41,576 nucleotides of DNA from JABWBR01 sp036741235 (GTDB lineage: Bacteria; Bacteroidota; Bacteroidia; Chitinophagales; Saprospiraceae): the NCBI GenBank assembly GCA_036741235.1, contig DAINSQ010000021.1:1-41576 (forward strand), given 5' to 3'. Within the stretch, counting starts at the first letter, position 1, and each line of letters starts with the position of its first letter. Positions 17,374 through 25,306 of this stretch are shown piece by piece. The notes beneath the pieces were generated by a model that searched no databases, had not been told where the DNA came from, and was given only the letters and a program-made list of their open reading frames with translations. Made by a program: the position numbers and the translations under genes.

Positions 17374-19659
17374 ATGATTGTAGCAATGCAAGGTAACTGG
17401 AAGGTTACCGTAAAGTCCAAAAGCGCCGATTACGCCCAGCGATTTGTCGTTTCGGGCGCAGTAATCGGCAACGGCGCTCACAACGGCACGCCGGGTACTT
17501 CGGTACAGGTGTTCGGTTCGCAGTGGTCGATCGCCGTACAGAACAACCCGGGCGCCGGGTTTCAGCTTTCCGACACGAAAATTACGTTCCCCCAGAAAGT
17601 GGGCGCCAATTACGAATTTGAAATCCGCTCGAACGACGCCGGCCACGACGAAGATTTTAACGACCTGATCCTCACCTGCTCAACGCCCGCCACGATCAAC
17701 AATTTTATTATCTACGGCAATGTGTCGCTGTACAGCGGCCTCTGTATTTTTAACCCCTGCCGCCGTTTTCCTTTTGTGATCGATTCGTATGCGGCTTTGC
17801 GCGAAGCGCTGAAAAACAAACAACTCGCCGATGTTATCGAAAAATTGTACCCCGAACGAGTGATCGACCTGATTCCCGACAACCTGCCCGACCCGCCGCC
17901 ATTCAAGCCTATCGTGATCGACCCGACCGGCGAGGCTACCCAACCCAAAACGATGCTGCTGTATTCGAAGGTCGATAACCCCGTCACGCCGAAACGCGGC
18001 GCCAAAGCGGCTGCAGCCGAGCCCGACGACGAGTTGCTGCTGAGCAATTACCGCCTGGAGAAAACGGTGCAGACCAGACGTTTCGCCGAACTGGCCAATC
18101 CGCTGCCCGACAGGGTGAAACTTGCCGATATTGTCGGAAGACTGCGGCCGATATGCGTTTCAGAGCCGGCGCCGAATATTACGCTGACGTTTGAAGAATA
18201 CGACCGCACCGCCGCCGAACTGGCAGGAGGCGCCTATACGGGCACGGGCAACCGCCGCCTGCTGGGCGATACGATCACCGATGCCTATGGCAATTATATT
18301 TTCCGATTCCGCTTTGATATGACTTTCCCGGGCCTGGAAGACTCCACAGATGTAGCTACCGGAGAAGATTTCGACATAGTGGCCTATCCCGATGTTATTG
18401 TCAAGGTAACCGGTTCTTCGCCGTTCAACGTACTCTACGAAAGCGCGCCGTATTACAATATCCCGAATCTGAAGCGCATCAACCTGTGTCTGCCCAAATC
18501 AAAGGTGACAGTCACCTCGGCCTGCTTCAACGGCAACCTGATCGGCAGCCTGGGCAATGTGTTTATCGGCGGCAACCAAAACGATGCCGGTTCAACCTCC
18601 GCTGCCGCCCTGCGGCGCTACGGCTACAACAACTCGCTGGAAGCCGACGGCAAAATTTCGGTGGGCAGTGCGCAAGCGCTGTTTAGCGTCGATTGCGCCG
18701 CCTGGTACGGCACAATCGACATGAAAGGCTGTATGTACGACGCCGCCAAGTCGCCCGCCCAGAATACGATCAAGTGGTATACGGTCCGCATCCGCCGCCA
18801 GGGCACTTCGCGCTGGGAGTTTGTGAGCCAAAATTACAAGCACCCCAAATTTTCGAAGCGCAACCTGCCCAACTATACCGGCGACGACGTGGGCCCATTT
18901 AATGTGGCGCTCAAAGTGGACGGCGGCAGCGCCCAAAATGTGCCGGCCTATATCAATATCCAGCGCGAGATTTTCGCCGACGGCGTGGATTGGGAGTTTT
19001 CAAACCTCGATCGCTATATGCAGCTGAATACGGCTTTGTACGACCTGCAAAACGGCGAACACACTCCCGGCACTTTCTACGTGCGCGTCGACGGCTACGA
19101 CGCCGCCGGCAACCGCGTGACGACCGACCTGATACCGCTGTATATCCACAATGTGCCGCTGAATTTCGGCCTCACTGGTATTACGCTCGACGACAGCAGC
19201 GTGCTCTATGCCGGCTGCGGCTTGTACCGCCTGACTGATGCGCAGTTGAACGTACCCATGAAGTTCCGCTTCCGCGCCAATGACCCCTATGGGTTTGTCG
19301 ATGCCTACACGCTGTCGATGGGCCGCTGCCCGGCGCCGATGATTGCGCTGGAGGCCTCTCCCATGGCCGATACGCCTGCGGGCGCTACCGTGCTCTCGCA
19401 GGGCCAGGCTACGGCCAATACGCCGCATGCTTGCCCCGGTTACACGGGCACCATCGCCGATTTCGCCGATACGGGTTTGATTGAGGTCACTTTGCAACCG
19501 GCAGCGGCAGCAGGGTGGATTCAAACCGGGGAGTACTACACGGTTTACTCCTTCGGATTAACCGCTTCCAAGCGCGTCACCAACGGTTACAACACCGGTA
19601 TTGAATCGTCCCCGTACGTCACCAGCAATCAAATTGCACTGGAACGCCTGCCGTCATGA
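17374..19659 (+). CDS. Large beta-rich protein of unknown function, first gene of a three-gene unit
   Basis: A 761-aa protein I cannot assign. There is no signal peptide (the N-terminus is MIVAMQGNWKVTVK; M5 at 17386 is an alternative start), no membrane segment and no T9SS domain, although the sequence looks like extracellular beta-sandwich material. Residues about 1-105 form a beta domain ending in SNDAGHDEDFNDLILTC, with the acidic DFNDL motif of calcium-binding DUF4114-like domains. A Pro-rich linker (170-215) follows. A carboxypeptidase-regulatory-like segment around 265-375 has GDTITDAYGNYIFRF. Residues 430-760 look like repeated Ig-like strands with scattered Cys. It overlaps the next gene by 4 bp (ATGA), so the two are translationally coupled. 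It is markedly GC-richer than the preceding 845 bp. A structural or fibre-type role is a guess. Confidence 0.6.
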   Translation: MIVAMQGNWKVTVKSKSADYAQRFVVSGAVIGNGAHNGTPGTSVQVFGSQWSIAVQNNPGAGFQLSDTKITFPQKVGANYEFEIRSNDAGHDEDFNDLILTCSTPATINNFIIYGNVSLYSGLCIFNPCRRFPFVIDSYAALREALKNKQLADVIEKLYPERVIDLIPDNLPDPPPFKPIVIDPTGEATQPKTMLLYSKVDNPVTPKRGAKAAAAEPDDELLLSNYRLEKTVQTRRFAELANPLPDRVKLADIVGRLRPICVSEPAPNITLTFEEYDRTAAELAGGAYTGTGNRRLLGDTITDAYGNYIFRFRFDMTFPGLEDSTDVATGEDFDIVAYPDVIVKVTGSSPFNVLYESAPYYNIPNLKRINLCLPKSKVTVTSACFNGNLIGSLGNVFIGGNQNDAGSTSAAALRRYGYNNSLEADGKISVGSAQALFSVDCAAWYGTIDMKGCMYDAAKSPAQNTIKWYTVRIRRQGTSRWEFVSQNYKHPKFSKRNLPNYTGDDVGPFNVALKVDGGSAQNVPAYINIQREIFADGVDWEFSNLDRYMQLNTALYDLQNGEHTPGTFYVRVDGYDAAGNRVTTDLIPLYIHNVPLNFGLTGITLDDSSVLYAGCGLYRLTDAQLNVPMKFRFRANDPYGFVDAYTLSMGRCPAPMIALEASPMADTPAGATVLSQGQATANTPHACPGYTGTIADFADTGLIEVTLQPAAAAGWIQTGEYYTVYSFGLTASKRVTNGYNTGIESSPYVTSNQIALERLPS

Positions 19660-19946
19660 TCAACGGAATCGATATCACGTGGTTTTGGCTGAGCGTGCTG
19701 GCTATTTGGCGGGTTACTCACCTGTTATCTCAGGAGGACGGTCCGTTTGACCTGGTGATACGATTCAGAAAGCAGCTCGGGCAGGGTTTCTTCGGAGACC
19801 TGCTCGACTGCTTTTTCTGCCTTAGCATCTGGGTGGCTATACCTTTTGCCATTGGACTTTGCGATACCTGGCTGGAAGGTTTTGTGGTGTGGCCGGCCCT
19901 TTCGGGCGCCGCCTGTTTGTTGTTTTTATTTTCATCAAAAAAATAG
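19656..19946 (+). CDS. DUF1360-like small membrane protein
   Basis: A 96-aa protein matching my recollection of the DUF1360 family: an N-terminal membrane segment (about 9-22) followed by WRVTHLLSQEDGPFDLVIRFRKQLG, then a GDLLDCFFCLSIWVA membrane segment with a CxxC pair (C52, C55) and a third hydrophobic segment (about 76-92). No biochemical role is established for the family to my knowledge. The start codon overlaps the stop of the 761-aa gene (ATGA), so they are co-translated. The CxxC pair lies inside or at the edge of a membrane helix. Without a database search the family call is by eye. Confidence 0.75.
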   Translation: MINGIDITWFWLSVLAIWRVTHLLSQEDGPFDLVIRFRKQLGQGFFGDLLDCFFCLSIWVAIPFAIGLCDTWLEGFVVWPALSGAACLLFLFSSKK

Positions 19947-19954
19947 CGTTTGTT

Positions 19955-20221
19955 ATGAATTGTTGCGGTAATAAAAGAACTGCCTGGTCGCGGCAGCAGC
20001 GAAATGAACCGGTACAACACCCGGACATTCCCACCGAAGCGGAACAGGAAAAAACACCCCAGCCGCGTATGTTTGAATATACCGGCGGCGGTTCCCTGCG
20101 ACTGGAAGGCGCCATTACCCGGCAAACCTACCATTTCCGCTTTCCCGGCGACCGGCTGGAGGTGGAATACGGCGATTCGTTTGCACTGATGGCGGAGCCG
20201 GCGCTGCGAATATTGAAATAA
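19955..20221 (+). CDS. 88-aa protein of unknown function, third gene of the unit
   Basis: A small cytosolic protein beginning MNCCGNKR, with a paired Cys near the N-terminus, then a Glu/Pro-rich linker (about 17-38) and a compact beta-rich domain: MFEYTGGGSLRLEGAITRQ, YHFRFPGDRLEVEYGDSF and ALMAEPALRILK. The start at 19955 is chosen because it lies 8 bp after the DUF1360 stop; the frame is open further upstream only as an overlap with that gene. A strong hairpin follows at 20226-20253 and closes the unit. I do not recognise a characterised family. Association with the two preceding genes is by spacing. Confidence 0.65.
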   Translation: MNCCGNKRTAWSRQQRNEPVQHPDIPTEAEQEKTPQPRMFEYTGGGSLRLEGAITRQTYHFRFPGDRLEVEYGDSFALMAEPALRILK

Positions 20222-20225
20222 AAAA

Positions 20226-20259
20226 AGTCCCCCTGGCGACTGCCAGGGAGACTTTGCTT
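20226..20259. terminator. Terminator hairpin between convergent genes
   Basis: AGTC-C-CCCTGGC (20226-20237) pairs with GCCAGGG-A-GACT (20242-20253) around GACT, with one internal mismatch. It is followed on the plus strand by TTGCTTT and on the minus strand by a run of seven T (20219-20225). It can terminate both the plus-strand three-gene unit and the minus-strand T9SS gene. Confidence 0.8.
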
Positions 20260-20294
20260 TCATGGTTTAAGAGGAGGATATCCCCGCGCTGTCG

Positions 20295-22619
20295 CTATTG
20301 TCTTGTCAAAACGACTTCTTTGGTGCGGATTCCTTTGGAGGTTTGCAGGCTCAACAGATATACGCCTTCGGTAGGCGCCGCTTTTCCGATATTAACCTGC
20401 ATCTCTCTGCCGCCGGATTTATCCCACAATTGTTGCCAGATTTTGCGGCCGGTAATATCTTTCAGTATCAAAGTGGCCGGTTCATCGATGTCCCTGTCGA
20501 GCATAATAGTCAATTCTCCGGATGTCGGATTGGGAAATACCAAAAACTCGGGCGCGTCAGCGATCATTTCATCGACTTCAACCACGGGCGCCGCCAGCGG
20601 AAGAATTCCATTGGTAACATTCACATTAGAGAAGGTAGCTGTTACCATACTGATTTGCTCGTAGTTGGTTACTATCAACCCCACCTCGATATTGTAACTC
20701 ATATTTACCGTAGCTGCCATCACCTGGAACCAGTTGACTCCATTGGGTGAAACGTAGCCGACAAATTGTTGGCCCTGGCGCATTATGCGGAGCCAGTACC
20801 TGTTCTGATACGGAAACTGCTGCGGGTAAGCGGAGCCGTTGGTGACATACCTAACCTCCCTTCGGCTGAAATCGTGCAAATTGGTCAACATCTGCACTTT
20901 TTTGGAGCCTTGTGCGCTGCTTTCGCGCATCACAATTCCTGCCCAGCCATTGGTAGTGCCGGGGATATTGGTAACCATTGCAGTGATCGAGCCGTTGCCG
21001 GCCATTGTTCTTTTTACAAAAGCAAGTTCGTCGCTGTTAAAGGGGGCAATGTAATAGCAATCTGTGCCTGTAAGCGTCCAGATGCCGGCGGTATAGGTGG
21101 CATTAGTACCACACCCCACCGGGCTGATACTCCAATAGCAAGGCAAGCCGCCTACATATACCGGCAGCGAACAAGAAGCCGTACGACCATTCACATCCGT
21201 AGCTGTAACGCTAACCGTAACGGTTGTACCGAGTTGCGTGCAGGAAATGCTGGATGGACTTGCTACGAGCGACGCAATGCCGCAGTTGTCGGTAGCACTG
21301 CTGACCAAATCCCAGGCATTCAACGTAATCGAGCTCTCTCCGTTAAAAGTCAAATTATACGAGGGCAGGCAGTTGACCACTGGATTTTGATTATCCACTA
21401 CTTCCACCGAAAATGTGTGCGTCACCGATTGGTTGGCATTGTCGGTTGCCGTCCAGGTAACCCATGTGGTACCCTCAGGGAAAACAGCGCCGTTCAGTGT
21501 ACTCGAGCTGTTAAAATCATTCGTAAGCGTCACCGGCCCGCAGTCATCTACTGCAGTGGGATCCAGAGCGGTACCCGAAATGGTATAACTGCACAACCCG
21601 GGTGCCGTATTATAGCTGACGTTGGAGGGCACGCTGGTGAACTGGGGCAGTGCGTCCGTTGTGGTATTCAGCCCCAGGAAAAAGATAATATCGTCATTCG
21701 AAGGGTTCACCGTATTCACCGTAAACGAGTTGTCGCCGGCGCTGAGGAAAGATGCCAAGTTGTAGAGTTCATCATCGCTACTGGTGGTGGAATACGGATC
21801 GGGCGGAGTGGTTTTGGAGTCGCCGATGCCGCCGATGGTAAACAAGGCGCCGTCCTGATTTGTCCCATCATTGTAACCACCTGCGCTGGAAGACAATCGA
21901 GTTCCGTTTATGTTAACCAGAGAATACTGGCCGAATTCAGTGGCGCTAAAGCCGATACCCAGTGAAAGCAGGGCTTCAAAGCCGGCGTAGGTAGGATCGC
22001 AGATCGATTCGGGGAAATTCACGGTAAAGGTTTCTCCTGTCGTAGCCAATGCGCCGTCATAAATTACGATCTGTCGGTTGGCTTCCGCCGCATTGGCATA
22101 CACAATGACCAAAGCCACGCCGTCAGTTTTGTTATTCGGAGTTTCTGAATTTACGGTAAAAGTAAAAGGCGACGCAGACCCGCTGCCGATAGCAGCCTGC
22201 ATCTGACTGGTTACATCTATGCGGTATGCATGGAGGTAACCGAAGGCAGTACTCCCCAGATAGGTCCAACTCCCGCTGGGGTAGTTAGTGCCGTTAAAAA
22301 CGACTATTGGGGCGGTGCTTAAATCCCATGTAGACGTGTAGAGCCTGGCCATGAGTATGGTGGAGCCTGCAGGCACTATCGCTGTGATCGTCCCTACCGG
22401 CGTATTGTTACTACCAACGCCGTCAATAGACCAGTTTATCGAACCTGTTGCAGTGTAGGAAGCGCTAAGAATCTTTTCGGTAACGGGTACTTTATGATCC
22501 TTGCGCACTTCTTTTCCTTCCTTGGGTATCGTTCCCGGCACGGGGGCCTGGGCAAAAACCATCCCTCCGCATAGCAGTATGCTGATCGGGATGATTATCG
22601 ATTTGATAAGCGTTCTCAT
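20295..22619 (-). CDS. T9SS type A cargo protein with HYR and DUF1349-like domains
   Basis: A 774-aa secreted protein. A signal peptide (about 1-23) ends in VFAQ. The N-terminal part (about 40-310) is a beta-rich adhesin-like region with features of DUF3344-type surface proteins (DGVALVIVYAN, FTVNTVNPSNDDIIFFLGL). Two HYR-like modules follow: one with AVDDCGPVTLTNDFN and FPEGTTWVTWTATDNANQ, the second with ATDNCGIASLVASPS and SVTATDVNGRTASC. Residues about 520-685 resemble a DUF1349 concanavalin-type lectin fold (GWAGIVMRESSAQGSK, YWLRIMRQGQQFVGYVSPNG). A T9SS sorting domain (VFPNPTSGELTI onward) ends it. There is no catalytic motif. Probably a surface adhesin or glycan-binding protein; that function is inference. 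Confidence 0.82.
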   Translation of the reverse strand: MRTLIKSIIIPISILLCGGMVFAQAPVPGTIPKEGKEVRKDHKVPVTEKILSASYTATGSINWSIDGVGSNNTPVGTITAIVPAGSTILMARLYTSTWDLSTAPIVVFNGTNYPSGSWTYLGSTAFGYLHAYRIDVTSQMQAAIGSGSASPFTFTVNSETPNNKTDGVALVIVYANAAEANRQIVIYDGALATTGETFTVNFPESICDPTYAGFEALLSLGIGFSATEFGQYSLVNINGTRLSSSAGGYNDGTNQDGALFTIGGIGDSKTTPPDPYSTTSSDDELYNLASFLSAGDNSFTVNTVNPSNDDIIFFLGLNTTTDALPQFTSVPSNVSYNTAPGLCSYTISGTALDPTAVDDCGPVTLTNDFNSSSTLNGAVFPEGTTWVTWTATDNANQSVTHTFSVEVVDNQNPVVNCLPSYNLTFNGESSITLNAWDLVSSATDNCGIASLVASPSSISCTQLGTTVTVSVTATDVNGRTASCSLPVYVGGLPCYWSISPVGCGTNATYTAGIWTLTGTDCYYIAPFNSDELAFVKRTMAGNGSITAMVTNIPGTTNGWAGIVMRESSAQGSKKVQMLTNLHDFSRREVRYVTNGSAYPQQFPYQNRYWLRIMRQGQQFVGYVSPNGVNWFQVMAATVNMSYNIEVGLIVTNYEQISMVTATFSNVNVTNGILPLAAPVVEVDEMIADAPEFLVFPNPTSGELTIMLDRDIDEPATLILKDITGRKIWQQLWDKSGGREMQVNIGKAAPTEGVYLLSLQTSKGIRTKEVVLTRQ

Positions 22620-22841
22620 AATGTTGCGTGTTTACTGTGATGGGAAACAACAAACACCAGACATCCTCGCTTGACATCTTGTTGTGTTGGGTTCGCAGCA
22701 CGAAAAGCGCTGGTGTTGTGCTCTCTGGTAGCTTTTCAATGTCAAAAAGGAGGGAGCGAGGAGTACCTTACTAATTTACCTACAATTTAATATAAATTTT
22801 GTCACCCATGTTGATGACTTTTGTCACTACTTTAACTCCTG

Positions 22842-23354
22842 TTAGTTTTTCCGGTATAGCGCATAAGCTGCAAAATTGCTCCAGGTCATACTGTCTTTAC
22901 TCGAATCGATGATAAAAGACCAGCTATCGCTGTCAGGCCGGTACGCCAGCATATCCCGGAATGGTCCGTCTTTGTATGGTATAGTAAAAACGATGGAATC
23001 GCCGCTCAAATAGCCTACTCCATGCGGAATGGAATACCCTGGGCCGAAGGAGTCGAGCCAGTGTGCCAGGATTTGCCTGCCGGTGGTATCGTAGCCGATA
23101 AAAACGCGAGCCTCGTATTGCGGCGGGTTGGCAACGTCTACCATGTGCAACTCAGAGAAGGTGGCATTAAGCACGGGTTGAACATGCAGTGCATATTCCA
23201 CGCTGTCGCCCATCACCTGGCCGGTCATGCGCCAATGGCCGTCCAGTTTTTGAAGCAGCGGGGGACGCTGGTCGGGGGCATCCTGCAGTCGACTGCTCTT
23301 TTCACATGAAAGATATACCAATGCCAGCAAAAGTGATAAAACGGCTTTTTTCAT
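22842..23354 (-). CDS. Hypothetical lipoprotein
   Basis: A 170-aa predicted lipoprotein. The signal MKKAVLSLLLALVYLSC has a Bacteroidota-like lipobox with the modified Cys at C17. The mature part is a compact beta-rich domain whose opening, LQKLDGHWRMTGQVMGDSVEYALHVQPVL, resembles the start of DUF1579/heme-free lipocalin-like proteins that bind small hydrophobic ligands. No catalytic residues can be assigned. It is monocistronic by spacing (487 bp to the T9SS gene start at higher cost of intervening DNA on one side, 414 bp on the other). The family suggestion is low-confidence; the lipoprotein call is good. Confidence 0.72.
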   Translation of the reverse strand: MKKAVLSLLLALVYLSCEKSSRLQDAPDQRPPLLQKLDGHWRMTGQVMGDSVEYALHVQPVLNATFSELHMVDVANPPQYEARVFIGYDTTGRQILAHWLDSFGPGYSIPHGVGYLSGDSIVFTIPYKDGPFRDMLAYRPDSDSWSFIIDSSKDSMTWSNFAAYALYRKN

Positions 23355-23768
23355 AACTTGAATATTCTGAAAAAGAAATAATGTATCTATTTAGCTTGAC
23401 CGTGTTATACGCGAATTGCGAACCCGCACTCCTAACCCCTAAAGGGGAACCCCGCCCACAAACGGGGTTTTCCCCATTGCGGGAAGACTATCCTTCAGGG
23501 GCCGGGGGTGTGAGTAAGGGGATCCTGTCTTCCTGTAATGCACTAAATTCCGGATACAACTACCCGTTAATATCAGCCTTGAGTCTAACTTCATTGCTTC
23601 CGCGTTAATTGATACCTGCTAAATAGTTACGAAATAATCCAGGCAGAATCGTCCAGGGCGCATCGAAAATAAGTTGCAGAATTAAGTGTGAATATACAAT
23701 ATTTTAGTCATAAAAACCCGGCTACCGGATGCAGGGGCAGCAGTATGCAAGCAACTGGCCGGGCGGTG
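23355..23768. other. 414-bp intergenic region with a palindrome-rich repeat
   Basis: No convincing gene; the frame at 23381-23608 reads through repeat sequence. At about 23429-23520 are several GC-rich palindromes: AACCCCTAAAGGGG, ACCCCGCCCACAAACGGGGT, and CCTTCAGGGGCCGGGGG. The remainder is AT-rich and featureless. Confidence 0.55.
23429..23520. repeat. GC-rich palindromic repeat (CCCCTAAAGGGG type)
   Basis: CCTAACCCCTAAAGGGGAAC at 23431-23450 contains an imperfect CCCCTAAAGGGG palindrome. A second pair, ACCCCG and CGGGGT, surrounds CCCACAAA. It resembles the short interspersed elements, related to the phrase 'ccctaaaggg', seen in many Bacteroidota genomes. A single copy is in this window. 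Confidence 0.5.
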
Positions 23769-24638
23769 TTATTTCTTATTTTCGAGACTATCGATAAGCG
23801 GTTTAACGCCGGCATCATACATGGCTTTCATCATCCAATTGACAGCCCAATTCGTATTATCGGGCCTTCCGCCTTCAATGGGCGGCTGCGGGTCGTATTC
23901 CATATCAAGCATTATGGCTTGTGCGTATTTGTTGCCGTAAATTTCTTTCATAATAGCTAAAGACATATCCATACCGGCGGTTACGCCCGCGCTTGTCCAA
24001 TATTTTCCGTCCCGGGTATATCGTTGATTAGCAGGCAAGGCCTTATATTTTTTTAAAAACTCCTCCTCTCTATACCAATTTGTAGAAGCCCTTTTATTTT
24101 CCAAAAGCCCTGTTGCACCCAACACCCAAACACCTGTACAGACTGCTCCCGTAAATTTGGTAGTTTGGTCAACATTTCTAATCCATTCGTGCAGTTTTTC
24201 ATCATAAGCGGCTTCGATCGTGCCTTTGAATCCACCTGGAATAATCAAAATATCTAATTGTGAAACAGAGTCAATGATCGTATTCGGCACGATTTCCACG
24301 CCCATGACAGTTTTGATGTTTCCGGATTCAAGGGCGATGAGTTGGGTAGTTACGCCCATTGCTTGCCCCAATATATAACGAGGCCCCATTACATCCAGGT
24401 CGTTTACGCCGTCATAGACCAAAATGCCGATGGCGCTAATGTCGTATTTGGGTTTTCCGAAAATCAGTTCCATCGAACTATCGTGGTTTTCAGGCTTGAA
24501 ATGATCAATTTCACCCAAAATTTTCAAAGAATCTTCCTTGCTAACAGATACCTTTTCCGGCGCTTGTTTCGAATTTTGCCGCATATCGCAGGCAGCTACA
24601 AGCAGAACAATTACTATTATTGAACAGCATTTTTTCAT
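23769..24638 (-). CDS. Lipoprotein of the DJ-1/PfpI (GATase1-like) family
   Basis: A 289-aa protein with a DJ-1/PfpI domain at about 66-250, close to the isonitrile-hydratase-like branch: GILVYDGVNDLDVMGP, the elbow TGAVCTGVWVLG with nucleophile C167, STNWY and the segment TSAGVTAGMD. What is unusual is the N-terminus, MKKCCSIIVIVLLVAACDMRQ, a lipobox with modified C17, which places the domain outside the cytoplasm. The start at 24638 is used because the 19 upstream codons would bury the lipobox signal. Family members act as amidotransferase-fold hydratases, glyoxalases or chaperones; the reaction here cannot be told. A hairpin at 24654-24682 separates it from the next gene. Confidence 0.85.
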   Translation of the reverse strand: MKKCCSIIVIVLLVAACDMRQNSKQAPEKVSVSKEDSLKILGEIDHFKPENHDSSMELIFGKPKYDISAIGILVYDGVNDLDVMGPRYILGQAMGVTTQLIALESGNIKTVMGVEIVPNTIIDSVSQLDILIIPGGFKGTIEAAYDEKLHEWIRNVDQTTKFTGAVCTGVWVLGATGLLENKRASTNWYREEEFLKKYKALPANQRYTRDGKYWTSAGVTAGMDMSLAIMKEIYGNKYAQAIMLDMEYDPQPPIEGGRPDNTNWAVNWMMKAMYDAGVKPLIDSLENKK

Positions 24639-24653
24639 ATCAAATATTATTGG

Positions 24654-24682
24654 GTGAGGCCGGCTTCCCCAGCCTAGCCTCA
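24654..24682. terminator. Intergenic hairpin
   Basis: GTGAGGC at 24654-24660 pairs with GCCTCAC at 24676-24682, extended inward by CGGCT/AGCCT with one mismatch. It lies between the stop at 24720 and the DJ-1-like start at 24638. No strong T-run follows, so termination is only suggested. Confidence 0.4.
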
Positions 24683-24719
24683 CTATCATCAACAATCATG
24701 AAGTATGCCTCGCGCCCGA

Positions 24720-25202
24720 TCATGAGTCATGCCCCAAACTCGGCGACGCTGAGTATATTTCCATGCGTTGCCTTCTCTTGAAGTTATGTTTTAAAAACAA
24801 AACGACAAACGCATTCAATACCAGCGTAAAAAAAGCCTCGGAAATACCCCTCAATAAAGCGGGCGGGAAAAATGAGGGTTCGAGTAATTTTTCTTCGACA
24901 AATAACTGGTAATAAGAGCCCAGAATCAAATTGTCAACAAACAAAACGGCTACATAAAAAATAACAGCAGACCATAAGTAGCTCGCCCGGCCTATCGTCC
25001 ACAAACAATAAATACCCCAGCCCCACATTGCTAAAAAGAATATTCGGAGCAAGATGTAAAACGAAGAGCTATCGCGGGAATAAATCAAAATTGACTCGCT
25101 GGGAAAAAGGTCCCGGTTAGTCCAAATACCGTTTCGCACATAAATCCAGGCGCAAAAACCAATACAGGCTGCTGCCATGACGGGGAAAAAGATATTTTTC
25201 AT
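24720..25202 (-). CDS. Four-helix membrane protein of unknown function
   Basis: A 160-aa integral membrane protein with four hydrophobic segments at about 3-21, 49-70, 76-97 and 117-139. It ends in a basic cytosolic tail (KHNFKRRQR). The extracytoplasmic loop between segments 1 and 2 is short and contains Trp and Ser clusters. I do not recognise the family. The gene lies between the DJ-1 lipoprotein and the terminator of the copper-type operon, and its transcription is probably separate because of that terminator. Confidence 0.65.
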   Translation of the reverse strand: MKNIFFPVMAAACIGFCAWIYVRNGIWTNRDLFPSESILIYSRDSSSFYILLRIFFLAMWGWGIYCLWTIGRASYLWSAVIFYVAVLFVDNLILGSYYQLFVEEKLLEPSFFPPALLRGISEAFFTLVLNAFVVLFLKHNFKRRQRMEIYSASPSLGHDS

Positions 25203-25221
25203 ATTGAAGTGTTATATATCG

Positions 25222-25265
25222 TAAAAAATAAGGTGGACACCGTTTCAGTTCAAAGGGCATCCACC
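25222..25265 (-). terminator. Rho-independent terminator of the MbnP/MbnH-like operon
   Basis: On the minus strand GGTGGATGCC (25265-25256) pairs along all ten positions (two wobble pairs) with GGTGTCCACC (25241-25232), around a 14-nt loop. TTATTTTTTA follows. It starts 42 bp after the stop of the cytochrome c peroxidase gene and closes the four-gene transcript. Confidence 0.85.
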
Positions 25266-25306
25266 CCCAAATGACACAGTTTGTAAGCATTCAACAAAAA
25301 CAAACG

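Noticed and set aside
20766..21965. 399-codon plus-strand frame inside the HYR/T9SS gene
   Set aside because: Antisense shadow without any recognisable domain; the minus-strand protein has a signal peptide and a T9SS tail.
23381..23608. 75-codon plus-strand frame at 23381-23608
   Set aside because: It translates the CCCCTAAAGGGG repeat and shows no protein-like composition.
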